Assembly: GCA_937927895.1 (NCBI GenBank)
Contig: CALGKA010000016.1
Location: 1-50,215 of the forward strand
From: an uncultured Granulosicoccaceae bacterium
GTDB taxonomy: Bacteria > Pseudomonadota > Gammaproteobacteria > Granulosicoccales > Granulosicoccaceae
DNA length: 50,215 nucleotides
Reading direction: 5' to 3'
The position numbers and the translations under genes were made by a program. The notes beneath the pieces are model-generated. The model saw nothing but the letters and a program-made list of their open reading frames with translations. It was not told where the DNA came from and ran no database searches. Shown piece by piece: positions 36,445 through 46,527 of the stretch (position 1 is its first letter; each line of letters begins with the position of its first letter).

Positions 36445-37029
36445 CTACTTGTACGCTGTATCCCAACCCCAATTTGAAGGTCGCCCGCCACGCTTAGTAA
36501 TACGCTCGCGATAGATGTCAGAGACCATGTCACCATCACCAGCGATAAGCGCTTTGGTAGAACACATTTCTGCACACAATGGCAACTTACCTTCCGCGAT
36601 ACGGTTACGGCCATATTTTTCGTATTCTGCTTCTGATAGGTCATCAGCAGGGCCGCCAGCACAGAATGTACACTTATCCATTTTGCCGCGAGCACCAAAA
36701 GCTGATTGCTTCGGATACTGAGGCGCACCAAACGGACACGCATAGAAGCAATAACCACAGCCTATACAGAGATCTTTATCGTGCAATACGATGCCGTCAT
36801 CCGTGGTGTAGAAACAATCAACCGGGCAGACTGCCTGACAAGGTGCATCAGTACAGTGCATGCAAGCGACTGAAATAGATTTTTCATTACCTACTTCACC
36901 ATCGCCCATGGTAACCACACGTCGGCGATTCACACCCCATGGAACTTCGTGCTCGTTCTTACAAGCCGTTACACAACCGTTGCACTCAATACAGCGCTCG
37001 GCATCACATAGAAATTTCATTCTAGCCAT
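36445..37029 (-). CDS. fdhB: Formate dehydrogenase beta subunit (4Fe-4S)
   Basis: This is the electron-transfer subunit between FdhA and FdhC. The 194-residue protein has four 4Fe-4S motifs: CIECNGCVTAC (13-23), CMHCTDAPCQAVCP, CIGCGYCFYACP and a final set using CTFC and CAEMC. The organisation is that of the FDH3/NrfC-like beta subunits; the C-terminal membrane helix of E. coli FdnH is absent. It follows fdhA by 11 bases. Confidence 0.94.
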   Translation of the reverse strand: MARMKFLCDAERCIECNGCVTACKNEHEVPWGVNRRRVVTMGDGEVGNEKSISVACMHCTDAPCQAVCPVDCFYTTDDGIVLHDKDLCIGCGYCFYACPFGAPQYPKQSAFGARGKMDKCTFCAGGPADDLSEAEYEKYGRNRIAEGKLPLCAEMCSTKALIAGDGDMVSDIYRERITKRGGRPSNWGWDTAYK

Positions 37030-37040
37030 GACTATTCTCC

Positions 37041-39932
37041 TTAGGCCGCGTAAATTTTGCAGAGCGTAACTTTCGACTCTTGCATTTGAGTGACTGAATC
37101 GTAGCCGTAGGTGAAAGCGTTATTCGCCGGCTCACCACGAACATACGGTGCTGTACCTTCCGGGTATTTATCGAGTAGATCCTCACCTTCAGAATGCCCC
37201 GCAAAGTGGAACGGTGTAAACACGACACCACGACCAACACGTGGTGTGATCATAGCTTTTACTTTGATCTTGCCACCTTCAGGGCTCTCTACCCAGACCA
37301 TTTGTTCGTCTTCAACACCCACATTGTTTGCATCTGCCGGGTTGATCTCAACGAACATGTCTTGCTGAAGTTCCGCAAGCCATGGGTTAGAACGCGATTC
37401 ATCACCACCACCCTCATATTCAACCAGACGCCCGCTGGTGTGGATCAATGGAAAATCTTCTGAATGATCTTCAGCCTGAATAGATCCATATCGGGTAGGA
37501 AGTCTGTAGTGAGACTTGCGATCTTCATACGTTGGGTAATCGGCTACGAGGTCTCGACGATTAGTATAAAGAGGCTCGCGATGCACTGGCACCGGATCAG
37601 GGAACGTCCAAACCACAGCACGTGCTTTAGCGTTTCCAAACGGTGCACAGCCATGCTTTATCGCAACACGCTGAATACCACCAGATTTATCGGTCTTCCA
37701 GTTTTTGCCTTCGGCAGCTGCTTTTTCATCGTCGGTTAGATCATCCCACCAGCCAAGTGATTTTAATGACTCGTGCGTAAATTCAGGATAACCATCTTCG
37801 ATTTCAGCACCCACTGAATAAGAACCTTCAGCAAGTAAATTTTCACCGTTGCGCTCTACACCGAATCTGGCACGGAAGTTCAAACCACCCTTAGCAACCG
37901 ACTTACTGGTGTCATAGAGTAGCGGCGTACCAGGGTGCTTCATATCTGCAGTACCCCAACAAGGCCACGGCAATCCGTAGTACTCACCATCAAGCGGGCC
38001 GCCTTCTGCCATTAACGTAGTAGTGTTAAAGGTGTTGCGGTGCTCCTTGTGAGCCTTAAGTCTTTCAGGGCTTTGGCCGGTGTAGCCGATTGTCCACATA
38101 CCACCATTAAACTCACGAGTGATATCTTCAATTAATGGTTCTTCACCATTAACTGTGATTTTCTTGGTGAACTCATCTGCGAAGCCAAGCTTTTTCGCAA
38201 GCTTGTACATAATCACGTGATCAGGTTTTGACTCAAACAATGGCTCAATAACTTTTTCACGCCATTGAAGCGATCGATTAGATGCCGTTACAGAACCGTA
38301 CGTTTCAAACTGCGTGGTCGCAGGAAGAATGTAGACACCATCTTTACGATTAGACAGTACCGCAGAGTGAGTCGGGTATGGATCAATGATCACCATTAGA
38401 TCAAGCTTTTCCATAGCCTCTTTCATTTCAGGCCCACGGGTTTGACTGTTCGGTGCATGACCCCACAACACCATCGCACGGATGTTATCTTTTTGTGCAA
38501 TGTTGCCGCGATCTTCAAGCACGCCATCTATCCAACGAGAAACCGGCATGCCTTTGGTATTCATGGCAGTAACAGGCTTGCCGCCCGCCTCTTCATAACT
38601 ACCTGCATCAAAGCGTGTTTTCATCCACTCATAGTCGACGTCCCACACTGATGACCAGTGCTTCCAAGCACCTGCTGACAGGCCATAGTATCCAGGTAGT
38701 GAGTGAGACAGAATACAGAAGTCTGTTGCGCCCTGAACGTTATCGTGACCGCGGAAAATATTTGCTCCGCCACCCGACACACCCATGTTACCTAAAGCTA
38801 ATTGCAACACGCAGTAAGCACGTGTGTTGTTGTTACCAATCGTGTGCTGCGTACCACCCATGCACCAAACGATCGTGCCGGGCTTACTTTCAGCCATGGT
38901 TTGTGCGGCAAGCTTCACTTCTGCTTCCGGTGCACCGGAGACTCGTTCAACTTCAGCAGGGTTCCACTTCGCTACTTCTGTGCGAATTTCATCCATGCCG
39001 TACACACGCTGCTGAATGAATTCTTTATCTTCCCAGCCGTTTTCAAAGATATGCCACAACATACCCCATATTAGTGGGACGTCTGAGCCAGGTCTTAAGC
39101 GTAAGAACTGATCAGCATGCGCCGCTGTTCGCGTATAACGCGGATCACATACGATTAGCTTTGAACCATTCTCTTTAGCACGCAAAATATGCTGCATAGC
39201 AACAGGGTGCGCTTCAGCCGCGTTTGAGCCAATGAAGAACATACACTTAGAATTGTGCATGTCATTGTAAGAGTTAGTCATCGCACCGTAGCCCCAGGTG
39301 TTAGCAACACCTGCAACTGTGGTTGAGTGACAAATTCGAGCCTGATGATCTACGTTATTCGTACCCCACATGGCAGCGAACTTTCTGAACATATAAGACT
39401 GCTCATTGTTGAACTTGGCAGAACCGAGCCAGTAAACAGAATCGGGACCGGACTCTTCACGAATCTCAAGCATTTGATCACCGATATCGTTGATCGCTTC
39501 ATCCCAACTGACTTTCTTCCACTTACCACCCTCTAGCTTCATCGGGTACTTAACGCGCTTTTCGCCGTGGCCATGCTCGCGAACTGAAGCACCTTTGGCA
39601 CAGTGCGCCCCAAGATTAATGGGTGAGTCATAATCAGGCTCTTGCCCTGTCCAAACTCCGTTTTGAACTTCAGCGACTACACCACAACCGACCGAGCAAT
39701 GAGTACATACCGAAAGCTTAATCTCAGTATCGATATCTGCTTTTGGTGACGTTTCGGCTGCGCGAACTTTGCTTACCATGGCAGGTGCTGCGATGGTTGC
39801 AAGTGCTGCACCCCCGGCCGTAACTCCCGAGTGGCGCAAAAATGTTCGACGGTTTACCGCTTGACCGAAGAGCCCTATTCCTTGATTGGGTACTGCTTGA
39901 TTAGCTGACCCGATTTTCTTTCTGAGTTTCAT
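37041..39932 (-). CDS. fdhA: Formate dehydrogenase alpha subunit (molybdopterin, Cys-type)
   Basis: This is the catalytic subunit oxidising formate to CO2 at a Mo or W bis-MGD centre. The 963-residue protein begins with a Tat signal (NRRTFLRHSG, hydrophobic to about residue 52, cut near VRAAE), so the enzyme faces the periplasm. The 4Fe-4S site is C76, C79, C83 and C111. The metal-ligand residue is Cys201 in ARICHSTTVAG, so no selenocysteine is used. The MGD domains include CMGGTQHTIGNNNTR, LGNMGVSGGGANIFRGHDN and a C-terminal HFAGHSEG motif. Sequence type is that of the FDH3 alpha subunits found with DUF3305/DUF3306 genes. Confidence 0.96.
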   Translation of the reverse strand: MKLRKKIGSANQAVPNQGIGLFGQAVNRRTFLRHSGVTAGGAALATIAAPAMVSKVRAAETSPKADIDTEIKLSVCTHCSVGCGVVAEVQNGVWTGQEPDYDSPINLGAHCAKGASVREHGHGEKRVKYPMKLEGGKWKKVSWDEAINDIGDQMLEIREESGPDSVYWLGSAKFNNEQSYMFRKFAAMWGTNNVDHQARICHSTTVAGVANTWGYGAMTNSYNDMHNSKCMFFIGSNAAEAHPVAMQHILRAKENGSKLIVCDPRYTRTAAHADQFLRLRPGSDVPLIWGMLWHIFENGWEDKEFIQQRVYGMDEIRTEVAKWNPAEVERVSGAPEAEVKLAAQTMAESKPGTIVWCMGGTQHTIGNNNTRAYCVLQLALGNMGVSGGGANIFRGHDNVQGATDFCILSHSLPGYYGLSAGAWKHWSSVWDVDYEWMKTRFDAGSYEEAGGKPVTAMNTKGMPVSRWIDGVLEDRGNIAQKDNIRAMVLWGHAPNSQTRGPEMKEAMEKLDLMVIIDPYPTHSAVLSNRKDGVYILPATTQFETYGSVTASNRSLQWREKVIEPLFESKPDHVIMYKLAKKLGFADEFTKKITVNGEEPLIEDITREFNGGMWTIGYTGQSPERLKAHKEHRNTFNTTTLMAEGGPLDGEYYGLPWPCWGTADMKHPGTPLLYDTSKSVAKGGLNFRARFGVERNGENLLAEGSYSVGAEIEDGYPEFTHESLKSLGWWDDLTDDEKAAAEGKNWKTDKSGGIQRVAIKHGCAPFGNAKARAVVWTFPDPVPVHREPLYTNRRDLVADYPTYEDRKSHYRLPTRYGSIQAEDHSEDFPLIHTSGRLVEYEGGGDESRSNPWLAELQQDMFVEINPADANNVGVEDEQMVWVESPEGGKIKVKAMITPRVGRGVVFTPFHFAGHSEGEDLLDKYPEGTAPYVRGEPANNAFTYGYDSVTQMQESKVTLCKIYAA

Positions 39933-39955
39933 TTTTTTCCCCGTTATCTTGTCAG

Positions 39956-40153
39956 TTAGAACCGAGCTCGATCATAGTAGGTGCGAATGTAATCGTTTTC
40001 TTCGTAGCCCTTATCTTTGATTGCTGGTTCTTTTACCGCTTCGATTTTTACATCTGCTACCGCCGCGTTGGGAGCAATCACTGCAGTGCCACCGGCAACA
40101 GCCGCCCCTTTCAGAAAATTACGTCTATCTGTTTTTATAAATTTATTGCTCAT
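39956..40153 (-). CDS. Small Tat-signal protein of the formate dehydrogenase region
   Basis: ATG 40153 gives 65 residues: a Tat signal (TDRRNFLKGAAVAGG), a short hydrophobic stretch ending AVAD, and about 30 polar residues ending YIRTYYDRARF. This matches the known small 'formate dehydrogenase region Tat target' family, whose function is unknown. It lies just upstream of fdhA; its signal may allow hitchhiker export or serve as a maturation partner. Confidence 0.88.
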   Translation of the reverse strand: MSNKFIKTDRRNFLKGAAVAGGTAVIAPNAAVADVKIEAVKEPAIKDKGYEENDYIRTYYDRARF

Positions 40154-40204
40154 AAAACCCTCCATAACTAGTCGGTTAAAACCGATATTTGTTTTACTTG
40201 GACG

Positions 40205-40915
40205 TTATAGCGCCATACTTAAATACTGCTTCTCTACACCGATAAAGCTTTCGCCTAAAAGCCCAACGGCACGATAGAACTCTGCACTGGTTGCATTTTG
40301 AACAAGCTTAAAAAAGTCTTCTGACCACGGTGCGATGTGATCATTAAAAAATTTGCGCTCGGTATCGAAGTTTATTTCCTCGGCCAGAATAATCGCCGCC
40401 ATTGCCTGACACAGGGAAGCAATGTGGTCTTCAGACTCAGCTACGTTCTCATTGCGTTCAAAACCCAGCAGGTTCAAATCAGCGCGCAGTTGACCGAGTG
40501 GCTTTTCCATTAGGAAGCCTGTCATGTGCCACGAACCATACGGCACGACTTCACCACGGCCTAAGCCGATAAAAAGCTTGTGGTATTCATCGTTGATTTG
40601 TTCTGCGGAGTAAAGAGATGCCGATTTACGCAGTAACGTCCATGCGATTTCCATGGGCGTTTCCGGAGATTCTATTTCGGGCAGCGCGCGCAGCACGGCG
40701 CAGTGTTCGGCTGTGGCGGGAGCCGCTAACAGCGCACCGAGCGATGTGTACATGTTGGAACGGTCTGTGGCTGCGGCAATTTCGGACTCGCGAGCTTCGA
40801 CCTCAGCCTCTGCGCTGATTTTTATAACCGGGCTGCCGTTTGCGCGATTTTTCCCTACCGGGCCTGCGCTCGCGGCACCACCGCTTATGTTCTTACTTGC
40901 CACTTCCACCTGCAT
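40205..40915 (-). CDS. TorD family molybdoenzyme chaperone
   Basis: This is a cytoplasmic chaperone that likely guards apo-FdhA and its Tat signal until the cofactor is inserted. The 236-residue protein is helical, with the TorD-like motif PYGSWHMTGFLMEKPLGQLR and EDHIASLCQAM. The first ~45 residues are low-complexity, rich in Ala, Gly and charged residues, and may be unstructured. It lies between the polyferredoxin gene and the small Tat gene in the operon. Confidence 0.9.
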   Translation of the reverse strand: MQVEVASKNISGGAASAGPVGKNRANGSPVIKISAEAEVEARESEIAAATDRSNMYTSLGALLAAPATAEHCAVLRALPEIESPETPMEIAWTLLRKSASLYSAEQINDEYHKLFIGLGRGEVVPYGSWHMTGFLMEKPLGQLRADLNLLGFERNENVAESEDHIASLCQAMAAIILAEEINFDTERKFFNDHIAPWSEDFFKLVQNATSAEFYRAVGLLGESFIGVEKQYLSMAL

Positions 40916-41001
40916 GAATGCAACTCAGAGGTCCTCCGAATGTATATATTGCTCCTGTTGGAAAATATTTTCCAGCATTAATTGGCCAGCTAGAGTATTT
41001 G

Positions 41002-42624
41002 TCATCTATGCACTTCAATGCCGGATTGATCATCGTTAAAAATATCTTTTACCCGGCAGTCTTCACACATTTTTAGCCGCCTTAGCGCCTTGCCATCTTC
41101 AAACATCCAATGATCCGCCAGCTTGGTTTGCATACGGCCGATAATTCTCATGGTCGCAAACGGCGTGTTGCAAACGATGCAATTGAAAGGTTCCTCCTCA
41201 TTGAGAATCTTAGGCTTACGTGCTTCCTCTGAGTCGTATAGGTACCGCTGACTCAAGCTGATTGCGTTCTCCGGGCAGGCTCGTTCACACATTCCACATT
41301 GCAAACATTGGCTTTCAATGAATTTTAGTTGCGGTAATGTTTCACCGTCTTGCAGTGCACGCGCCGGGCAAACCGTGACACACGCCAGACACAACGTGCA
41401 GGCTTCAGTATCAACGTTGACCTCCCCGAACGCTGATTGACTACTCAACTCAACAAACGCATTCGTCGGAGGGCTGTGAAGTGCCAAATGATCTATCGCA
41501 CTGCGAATGGTTTGGCGTTTATCGTTAAACGCCTTATAAGTCGCCACGGGAAGGGATATAAATTCACGTTCGGCGATAGTGTTTATCGATTCCGCATCTG
41601 GCCCATCAACCAGAAACACACGCTGACCCAAGGCTAAATCTGTAAGGATTGCATTAGCAGAATCACTTTGCGATTCTAGCGCGCGACGCGACCCCGTATC
41701 AGCAGCCGGCGCGTCTATCAATACGGCCGACACACCAAAAGCCAGCGACGTAAGCCAAACATCCATGCCGAGGCTTGCGACCTCCTCTACTGCAAGCGGC
41801 AATACACATTGATGCAGGCTTGCTTCAAATCCATTTAATTTCTCAGCGCCTGATTCAACATCGTGTAGATAAACCACCGTGGAGAGACCTTGCTCCTGGC
41901 GAGGCTTAAGCAGCTCAGTTAACTGAGTTAAAGCATCTGCGGGCGCGGGGTAAGCATACTGCACGGCACCACTTGGACAACTAGTAGCGCAACTACCACA
42001 ACCCTGACAAAGATAAGGCTCAATCTTTACTCCATCACCATCACTTTTAATAGCACCAGTACCACAGACATCAATGCAGTTTGTACAGGCCGTTATACCG
42101 CTTCTTGAGTGCGCACAAATAGCCGCGTTGTATTCAAAATACTTTGGCTTTTCAAAATCACCTTGCAGTTCTGACAACTCTGCAATTGCAATTTCTAACG
42201 CTTGTGCATCAGTGCCTGGCGCCATATAACCAAATGGCTTGACTTCCGTTTGCAGCATTGGCTGTTCAGTAAGATCGAGTACTAAATCAAACCCACCCAA
42301 CAATGAAGTACCAGCAACTTTCGCAAGCGACCCCGGGGACTCGCTATCACCAATTGCACAATCAAAAGCACCAAGATAACCATTCAATAACAGTGCATCT
42401 GCTTCAATCACAGTGATGCCGTCTTCTGTTGCTTGTTTATTGATAGCAGCATTACCCGGTGTCGGCACCAGTACCGTTTGCGCTGGCGTATCAAGCTTTT
42501 CGGCTGCCGCAAGCGCTGCCTCTAGCGGCCCAATAACAAGACAATGACCACGTGAATGGTAACCAAGTAAAGACGTAGTTTGCAGTGCACTTGACGGTGT
42601 GAATTCGATTGTCGAACTATCCAT
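41002..42624 (-). CDS. 4Fe-4S polyferredoxin of the formate dehydrogenase operon
   Basis: A soluble protein of about 540 residues. Two pairs of 4Fe-4S motifs are seen: CTNCIDVC with CQGCGSCATSCP (about 180-216) and CTLCLACVTVCP with CLQCGMCERACP (about 409-450). Two CxxC pairs near the end (CIVC and CEDC, about 482-525) could bind zinc or another cluster. The N-terminal and middle parts are cluster-free. Proteins of this kind occur in FDH3-type operons and may supply electrons for maturation or connect FdhB to other carriers; the role is not shown. ATG 42624 is used. Confidence 0.85.
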   Translation of the reverse strand: MDSSTIEFTPSSALQTTSLLGYHSRGHCLVIGPLEAALAAAEKLDTPAQTVLVPTPGNAAINKQATEDGITVIEADALLLNGYLGAFDCAIGDSESPGSLAKVAGTSLLGGFDLVLDLTEQPMLQTEVKPFGYMAPGTDAQALEIAIAELSELQGDFEKPKYFEYNAAICAHSRSGITACTNCIDVCGTGAIKSDGDGVKIEPYLCQGCGSCATSCPSGAVQYAYPAPADALTQLTELLKPRQEQGLSTVVYLHDVESGAEKLNGFEASLHQCVLPLAVEEVASLGMDVWLTSLAFGVSAVLIDAPAADTGSRRALESQSDSANAILTDLALGQRVFLVDGPDAESINTIAEREFISLPVATYKAFNDKRQTIRSAIDHLALHSPPTNAFVELSSQSAFGEVNVDTEACTLCLACVTVCPARALQDGETLPQLKFIESQCLQCGMCERACPENAISLSQRYLYDSEEARKPKILNEEEPFNCIVCNTPFATMRIIGRMQTKLADHWMFEDGKALRRLKMCEDCRVKDIFNDDQSGIEVHR

Positions 42625-42652
42625 TACCAAACTCCGGCATCAAAACGATAGT

Positions 42653-43408
42653 CTACCCCAAAGGCTTGCGAGAACTATTGTCAATAGCGCTGTCTTGTGA
42701 AAGGTTATCGATCTCGGCGCCTGCATGGGTAATTTCAGCAGTATCTGGAGCTTCAATTGCCTGTTCTTCAGTGCCTTGTTCTTCAGTGCCTAGCTCGTCA
42801 ACACCTTCATTAGCACCTTCATGTACTGTATCTGCAGACTCTTCGTGCTCTTCTTGCGGTTGCTCTTCAAGCTCTGCTTGTGCTGCGAGTTTTTCCTCCG
42901 CTTCTAGTTTCTCTTGAGCTTCAAGTTCAGCAATCCGAGCTTTTTCTTTACGGCGCTGATGAAATTTCATATCAGAGGTGACGGTGTCACCTAGCGGCTC
43001 AAAGTAGGTGAAGTCGTCGTCGTAGTCGTCCAGACCGTCCCGCGCTGAAAACTTGCCGCTAAAAAACAGCTTTTTAAGCGCTTGGTTACGTAGCTCTTTG
43101 CTCACACCTTCCGAGAAAAACGGACTGAAATCGCTGTCTGCATTTAGCGTTTCAAGATCAGGCATATCCACATCCGTTAGCACCGGTGTTTCGACGTTGC
43201 TACTGTCTGCTAATTCGCTTAATTCTTCAGCAACGATTCCATCAGACGAAAGCTGCTGCGCTAAATCGTCTGTTAATAGTTCGTCAAGCTGAGGGTTGTC
43301 GGCAGGGTCTGTCGCTTGCCTTTTGCGTTGCGACCAACGATTTAAAAAACCGCCTTGTTCCTCAATGCTTTCTTTATTGTGCTGTGGGTTTTCGGACGAA
43401 CGTTTCAT
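42653..43408 (-). CDS. DUF3306 family protein
   Basis: ATG 43408 (MKRSSENPQHNKES) gives about 251 residues. The conserved core is GGFLNRWSQRKRQA and LKKLFFSGKFSARDGLDDYDDDF, the DUF3306 signature. The C-terminal third is strongly acidic and repetitive (Glu/Ala/Gln, with TEEQGTEEQ duplicated at base level around 42770-42800). Family members are found only beside formate dehydrogenase genes, with DUF3305; function unknown. It overlaps the DUF3305 gene by 35 bases. Confidence 0.87.
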   Translation of the reverse strand: MKRSSENPQHNKESIEEQGGFLNRWSQRKRQATDPADNPQLDELLTDDLAQQLSSDGIVAEELSELADSSNVETPVLTDVDMPDLETLNADSDFSPFFSEGVSKELRNQALKKLFFSGKFSARDGLDDYDDDFTYFEPLGDTVTSDMKFHQRRKEKARIAELEAQEKLEAEEKLAAQAELEEQPQEEHEESADTVHEGANEGVDELGTEEQGTEEQAIEAPDTAEITHAGAEIDNLSQDSAIDNSSRKPLG

Positions 43409-43931
43409 CGTTTTCCTTGCTGTGCCATTCTTGTCGCTTGCGGCGCTTTTTTCCAACGGGCGCATAGTTTTCTAAAACAAAGCGCTCCAACACATGGTAG
43501 ATTTTCTCGGGCATTGGGGTACTAAAGATAGTGTCGTCTGCCTCTTGATAAGCCATCGCCTCATCGTAATCTGCTGTGACCAATATCGGCGTGAATACGT
43601 CGTTTTCATCGTCTTGGCAGACAACAAAAAGCTCTTGTTGATCGCCGATTAACGTGTGCCAGTAGCTTTCGCCGCCATCGCGAAAAAATTTCAACGCATA
43701 ACCGGTCCATAAAACATGGCAGCCAGAATCAGACTCATGAATGACTGTTTTATGCCTGTCTAGTGGTGCTGCAGTGTCTAGTTGGCCTCGCAACACTAGC
43801 TCACGCAGGGACCAAATTGGCACCTTTAACTGCGCACCCTTGCCCGCCGCAATGATGCGAAAGGTTTGCTCAAGTACCACCCCAACACTGAATGCCGGCG
43901 CTTCTCTGCGTTCAATCAGCGGTTTATTCAC
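43374..43931 (-). CDS. DUF3305 family protein
   Basis: First gene of the formate dehydrogenase operon. The 185-residue soluble protein matches the family pattern: FSVGVVLEQ near the N-terminus, VPIWSLRELVLRG, then YALKFFRDGGESYWHTL and PILVTADYDEAMAYQEADDT. The C-terminus is Lys/Arg-rich (APVGKKRRKRQEW). Start GTG at 43931. The family is always linked to FDH and is thought to be an assembly accessory; this is by context only. Confidence 0.88.
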   Translation of the reverse strand: MNKPLIERREAPAFSVGVVLEQTFRIIAAGKGAQLKVPIWSLRELVLRGQLDTAAPLDRHKTVIHESDSGCHVLWTGYALKFFRDGGESYWHTLIGDQQELFVVCQDDENDVFTPILVTADYDEAMAYQEADDTIFSTPMPEKIYHVLERFVLENYAPVGKKRRKRQEWHSKENDETFVRKPTAQ

Positions 43932-44195
43932 GGCTTCCTATCATATCTTTTCCCATGACCTCCATCGTGCAGAGGTTTCAGAAAAATAGCAAACTAGCGC
44001 GCTCTCACCGGCGCAATTACCGCACAAAAAAGACCAATGCGTCACATCCGCTTTGTCACCCTCGCCCAAGGTATTCAAGCTACGCCCAATTTGAACTCGC
44101 TCACGCGAAACTAGCAACATGCCTGTGATAACCTGTCGGAACTATTTAATCCAGACCTGCAGAGTATTCTGCCAACTAGCTAAGGCACGCCAAAC

Positions 44196-45086
44196 GTGGG
44201 CAACAGTAAGCAACAGTATCAACCAGACATGAGTCAGTCGGGCCTACGGCCGACTCACCCGGTCACCGTGGTCAATGAATACGGCGAAAAGTCAGAACAA
44301 CATATTCCTGGTGAGTTTCCGCTTACCATTCGTATCGACGATACCGAGATTGTCACCCTAATGACCTTAGGCTCACAACCAGAGGCACTAACACTCGGTT
44401 ACGTCAGAAACCAACAGCTCATTGAAACACTGGAAGAAATTGTCTCTATCCATGTCGACTGGGATCGAGAGCTTGTTGATGTTGAAACAAGAGCCGGCAA
44501 GGGCATAGACGACTGGCAGGAAAAACTCAGCCGCAAGATTGTCACCAGTGGTTGTGGCCAGGGCACTATATTTAGTTGCACCATTGATAAACTCTACGAA
44601 GTACAACTACCCAAGGCGAGCATCAAACAATCAGAACTGTATGAAATGATTCGCGAAGTCGGCAAGCTTAATGACATTTACAGAAGTGCGGGTGCGGTAC
44701 ACGGCTGCGCGCTTTGCCATGGCACAGAATCACTTATTCACGTTGAAGATGTCGGCCGGCACAATGCCGCTGATGCTGTCTCCGGGCACATGTGGTTACA
44801 AGGCATAGACGGTGCTGATAAAATCTTTTATACCACTGGCAGATTAACATCAGAAATTGTTATGAAAACTGCTTTTATGGGTATACCTGCTCTTGTCTCA
44901 CGCTCAGGCGTAACACACATGGGCCTTGAGCTGGCAGAGCATCTTGGCTTAACCATGATCGCCCGCGCCAAAGGCAAGCATTTCCTTGTTTATCATGGCG
45001 ATCAAAACGTCGAGCTTGATGCCATACCTCCACAGCGCATAACGCCCCCTCCCACAAAAGGCATGTTGGATCTAAAAGCCAACTAA
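44196..45086 (+). CDS. fdhD: Formate dehydrogenase accessory sulfurtransferase FdhD
   Basis: FdhD passes sulfur to the molybdenum cofactor and is needed for active formate dehydrogenase. The 296-residue protein has LTLGYVRNQQLI, VTSGCGQGTIFSC, the conserved RSAGAVHGCALCHG, VEDVGRHNAADAVSGHMW and FYTTGRLTSEIVMK. The first cysteine of the E. coli CxxC pair is kept (C120) but the second is glycine; a different pair (C171, C174) is present. GTG 44196 or ATG 44229 may be the start. Divergent from the fdh operon, so control may be shared through the 264-base gap. Confidence 0.94.
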   Translation: MGNSKQQYQPDMSQSGLRPTHPVTVVNEYGEKSEQHIPGEFPLTIRIDDTEIVTLMTLGSQPEALTLGYVRNQQLIETLEEIVSIHVDWDRELVDVETRAGKGIDDWQEKLSRKIVTSGCGQGTIFSCTIDKLYEVQLPKASIKQSELYEMIREVGKLNDIYRSAGAVHGCALCHGTESLIHVEDVGRHNAADAVSGHMWLQGIDGADKIFYTTGRLTSEIVMKTAFMGIPALVSRSGVTHMGLELAEHLGLTMIARAKGKHFLVYHGDQNVELDAIPPQRITPPPTKGMLDLKAN

Positions 45087-45145
45087 CACTTAATACTTTA
45101 TTACGGCCGCATTAACCAGATTGGCCGAGCTGTAACGGAATAATC

Positions 45146-46450
45146 ATGGCTAATATAGATATCGCTAAACGCGTACACGACCACACATTTAAGATGGACC
45201 CTATTGTCCGAAGTATTTTAGATACAGACGTGTACAAGCTTTTAATGTTGCAAACCATCTTACAAGAGTGGCGCGATATACCCGTTACTTTTTCTTTAAT
45301 TAATAGAAGTAAAACAGTAAAGCTTGCAGACGACATAAACGAAGTAGAACTACGCGATCAACTTGAACACGCCAGAACAGTACGACTAACAAAAAAAGAA
45401 AGCATCTGGTTAGCGGGTAATACGTTCTATGGCAAAGAAAGACTATTCACCGCAGAGTTCCTTCAATGGTTAAAAGACTACCAACTACCAGAGTTCGAAC
45501 TCGCTAAACACGACGGCCAATACATTATAGATATACATGGTTCCTGGGCCGATGTCTCACTGTGGGAGATCCCGCTACTCACAATAATAAGTGAGCTACG
45601 ATCACGCGCCGCCATGCGCGGCATGGGCCGCTTTGAAGTAGATGTTACCTACGCACGCGCTAAAGCCAAAATGTGGGAAAAAGTACTACGCTTAAAGCAG
45701 TTACCCAACCTAAGAATCGCCGACTTCGGCACCCGCCGTAGACACAGCTTTCTATGGCAACGCTGGTGCGTAGACGCATTAAAAGAAGGCCTGGGGCAAA
45801 ATTTCATAGGCACCAGCAACGTATTACTGGCAATGGATCATGACCTGGAAGCAATAGGAACCAACGCACACGAACTACCCATGGCAGTAGCGGCGTTAGC
45901 AGACAACGACACCGCCCTCGCAAACAGCCCTTACAAAGTGTTAGAGAGCTGGCAGAAAACCTACGACAGCAACTTACTTATAGTACTACCCGACACCTAC
46001 GGCACCACCCGCTTTCTACAAAACGCCCCGAAGTGGGTAGCCGACTGGAAAGGCTTTAGAATAGATTCAAAAGACCCAATAGAAGGTGGCGAAGAAATCA
46101 TTGCCTGGTGGGAAAAAATGGGAGTAGACCCAAGCAACAAGCTAATCATTTTTTCCGACGGCCTGGACATCGAAACAATCGAATCAACGTATCATCACTT
46201 CGAAGGCCGGGTAAGAACAAGTTTCGGTTGGGGTACCAACCTAACCAACGACTTCCGCGACTGCGCACCGTATACAAACGACAGCCTTAAAGCATTTTCA
46301 GTAGTCGTAAAAATCACCTCAGCCAACGGCAAACCAACCGTAAAGCTCTCAGATAATTTGGCTAAAGCGACAGGCCCTGAAAGTGAGATTAATAAATATT
46401 TAAAAGTGTTCGGGCATGAGCATCTAAGTGAAAAGGAAGTTTTTGTGTAG
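45146..46450 (+). CDS. pncB: Nicotinate phosphoribosyltransferase
   Basis: PncB makes nicotinate mononucleotide from nicotinate and PRPP in NAD salvage. The 434-residue protein begins near [17 protein letters not shown], and the autophosphorylated histidine is in [16 protein letters not shown] (around H200). [10 protein letters not shown], the [12 protein letters not shown] motif and [10 protein letters not shown] with [12 protein letters not shown] follow. Length and order agree with E. coli PncB (400). It follows fdhD by 59 bases in the same direction and may be read through. Confidence 0.95.
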   Translation: MANIDIAKRVHDHTFKMDPIVRSILDTDVYKLLMLQTILQEWRDIPVTFSLINRSKTVKLADDINEVELRDQLEHARTVRLTKKESIWLAGNTFYGKERLFTAEFLQWLKDYQLPEFELAKHDGQYIIDIHGSWADVSLWEIPLLTIISELRSRAAMRGMGRFEVDVTYARAKAKMWEKVLRLKQLPNLRIADFGTRRRHSFLWQRWCVDALKEGLGQNFIGTSNVLLAMDHDLEAIGTNAHELPMAVAALADNDTALANSPYKVLESWQKTYDSNLLIVLPDTYGTTRFLQNAPKWVADWKGFRIDSKDPIEGGEEIIAWWEKMGVDPSNKLIIFSDGLDIETIESTYHHFEGRVRTSFGWGTNLTNDFRDCAPYTNDSLKAFSVVVKITSANGKPTVKLSDNLAKATGPESEINKYLKVFGHEHLSEKEVFV

Positions 46451-46527
46451 TTGTGGTTGTTTTAGCTTAGATAGCTATCGGTTCTTTTAAACCTTTTAAA
46501 CATAGAGGCTGAATAAGCATCAAGGCA

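Noticed and set aside
38615-39019. 134-residue ORF opposite fdhA
   Set aside because: It lies wholly antisense within the highly conserved fdhA gene and is a coding shadow.
37041-39932. Possible selenocysteine codon in fdhA
   Set aside because: The frame is continuous and the ligand position is Cys201 (ARICHS); no in-frame UGA or SECIS is needed.
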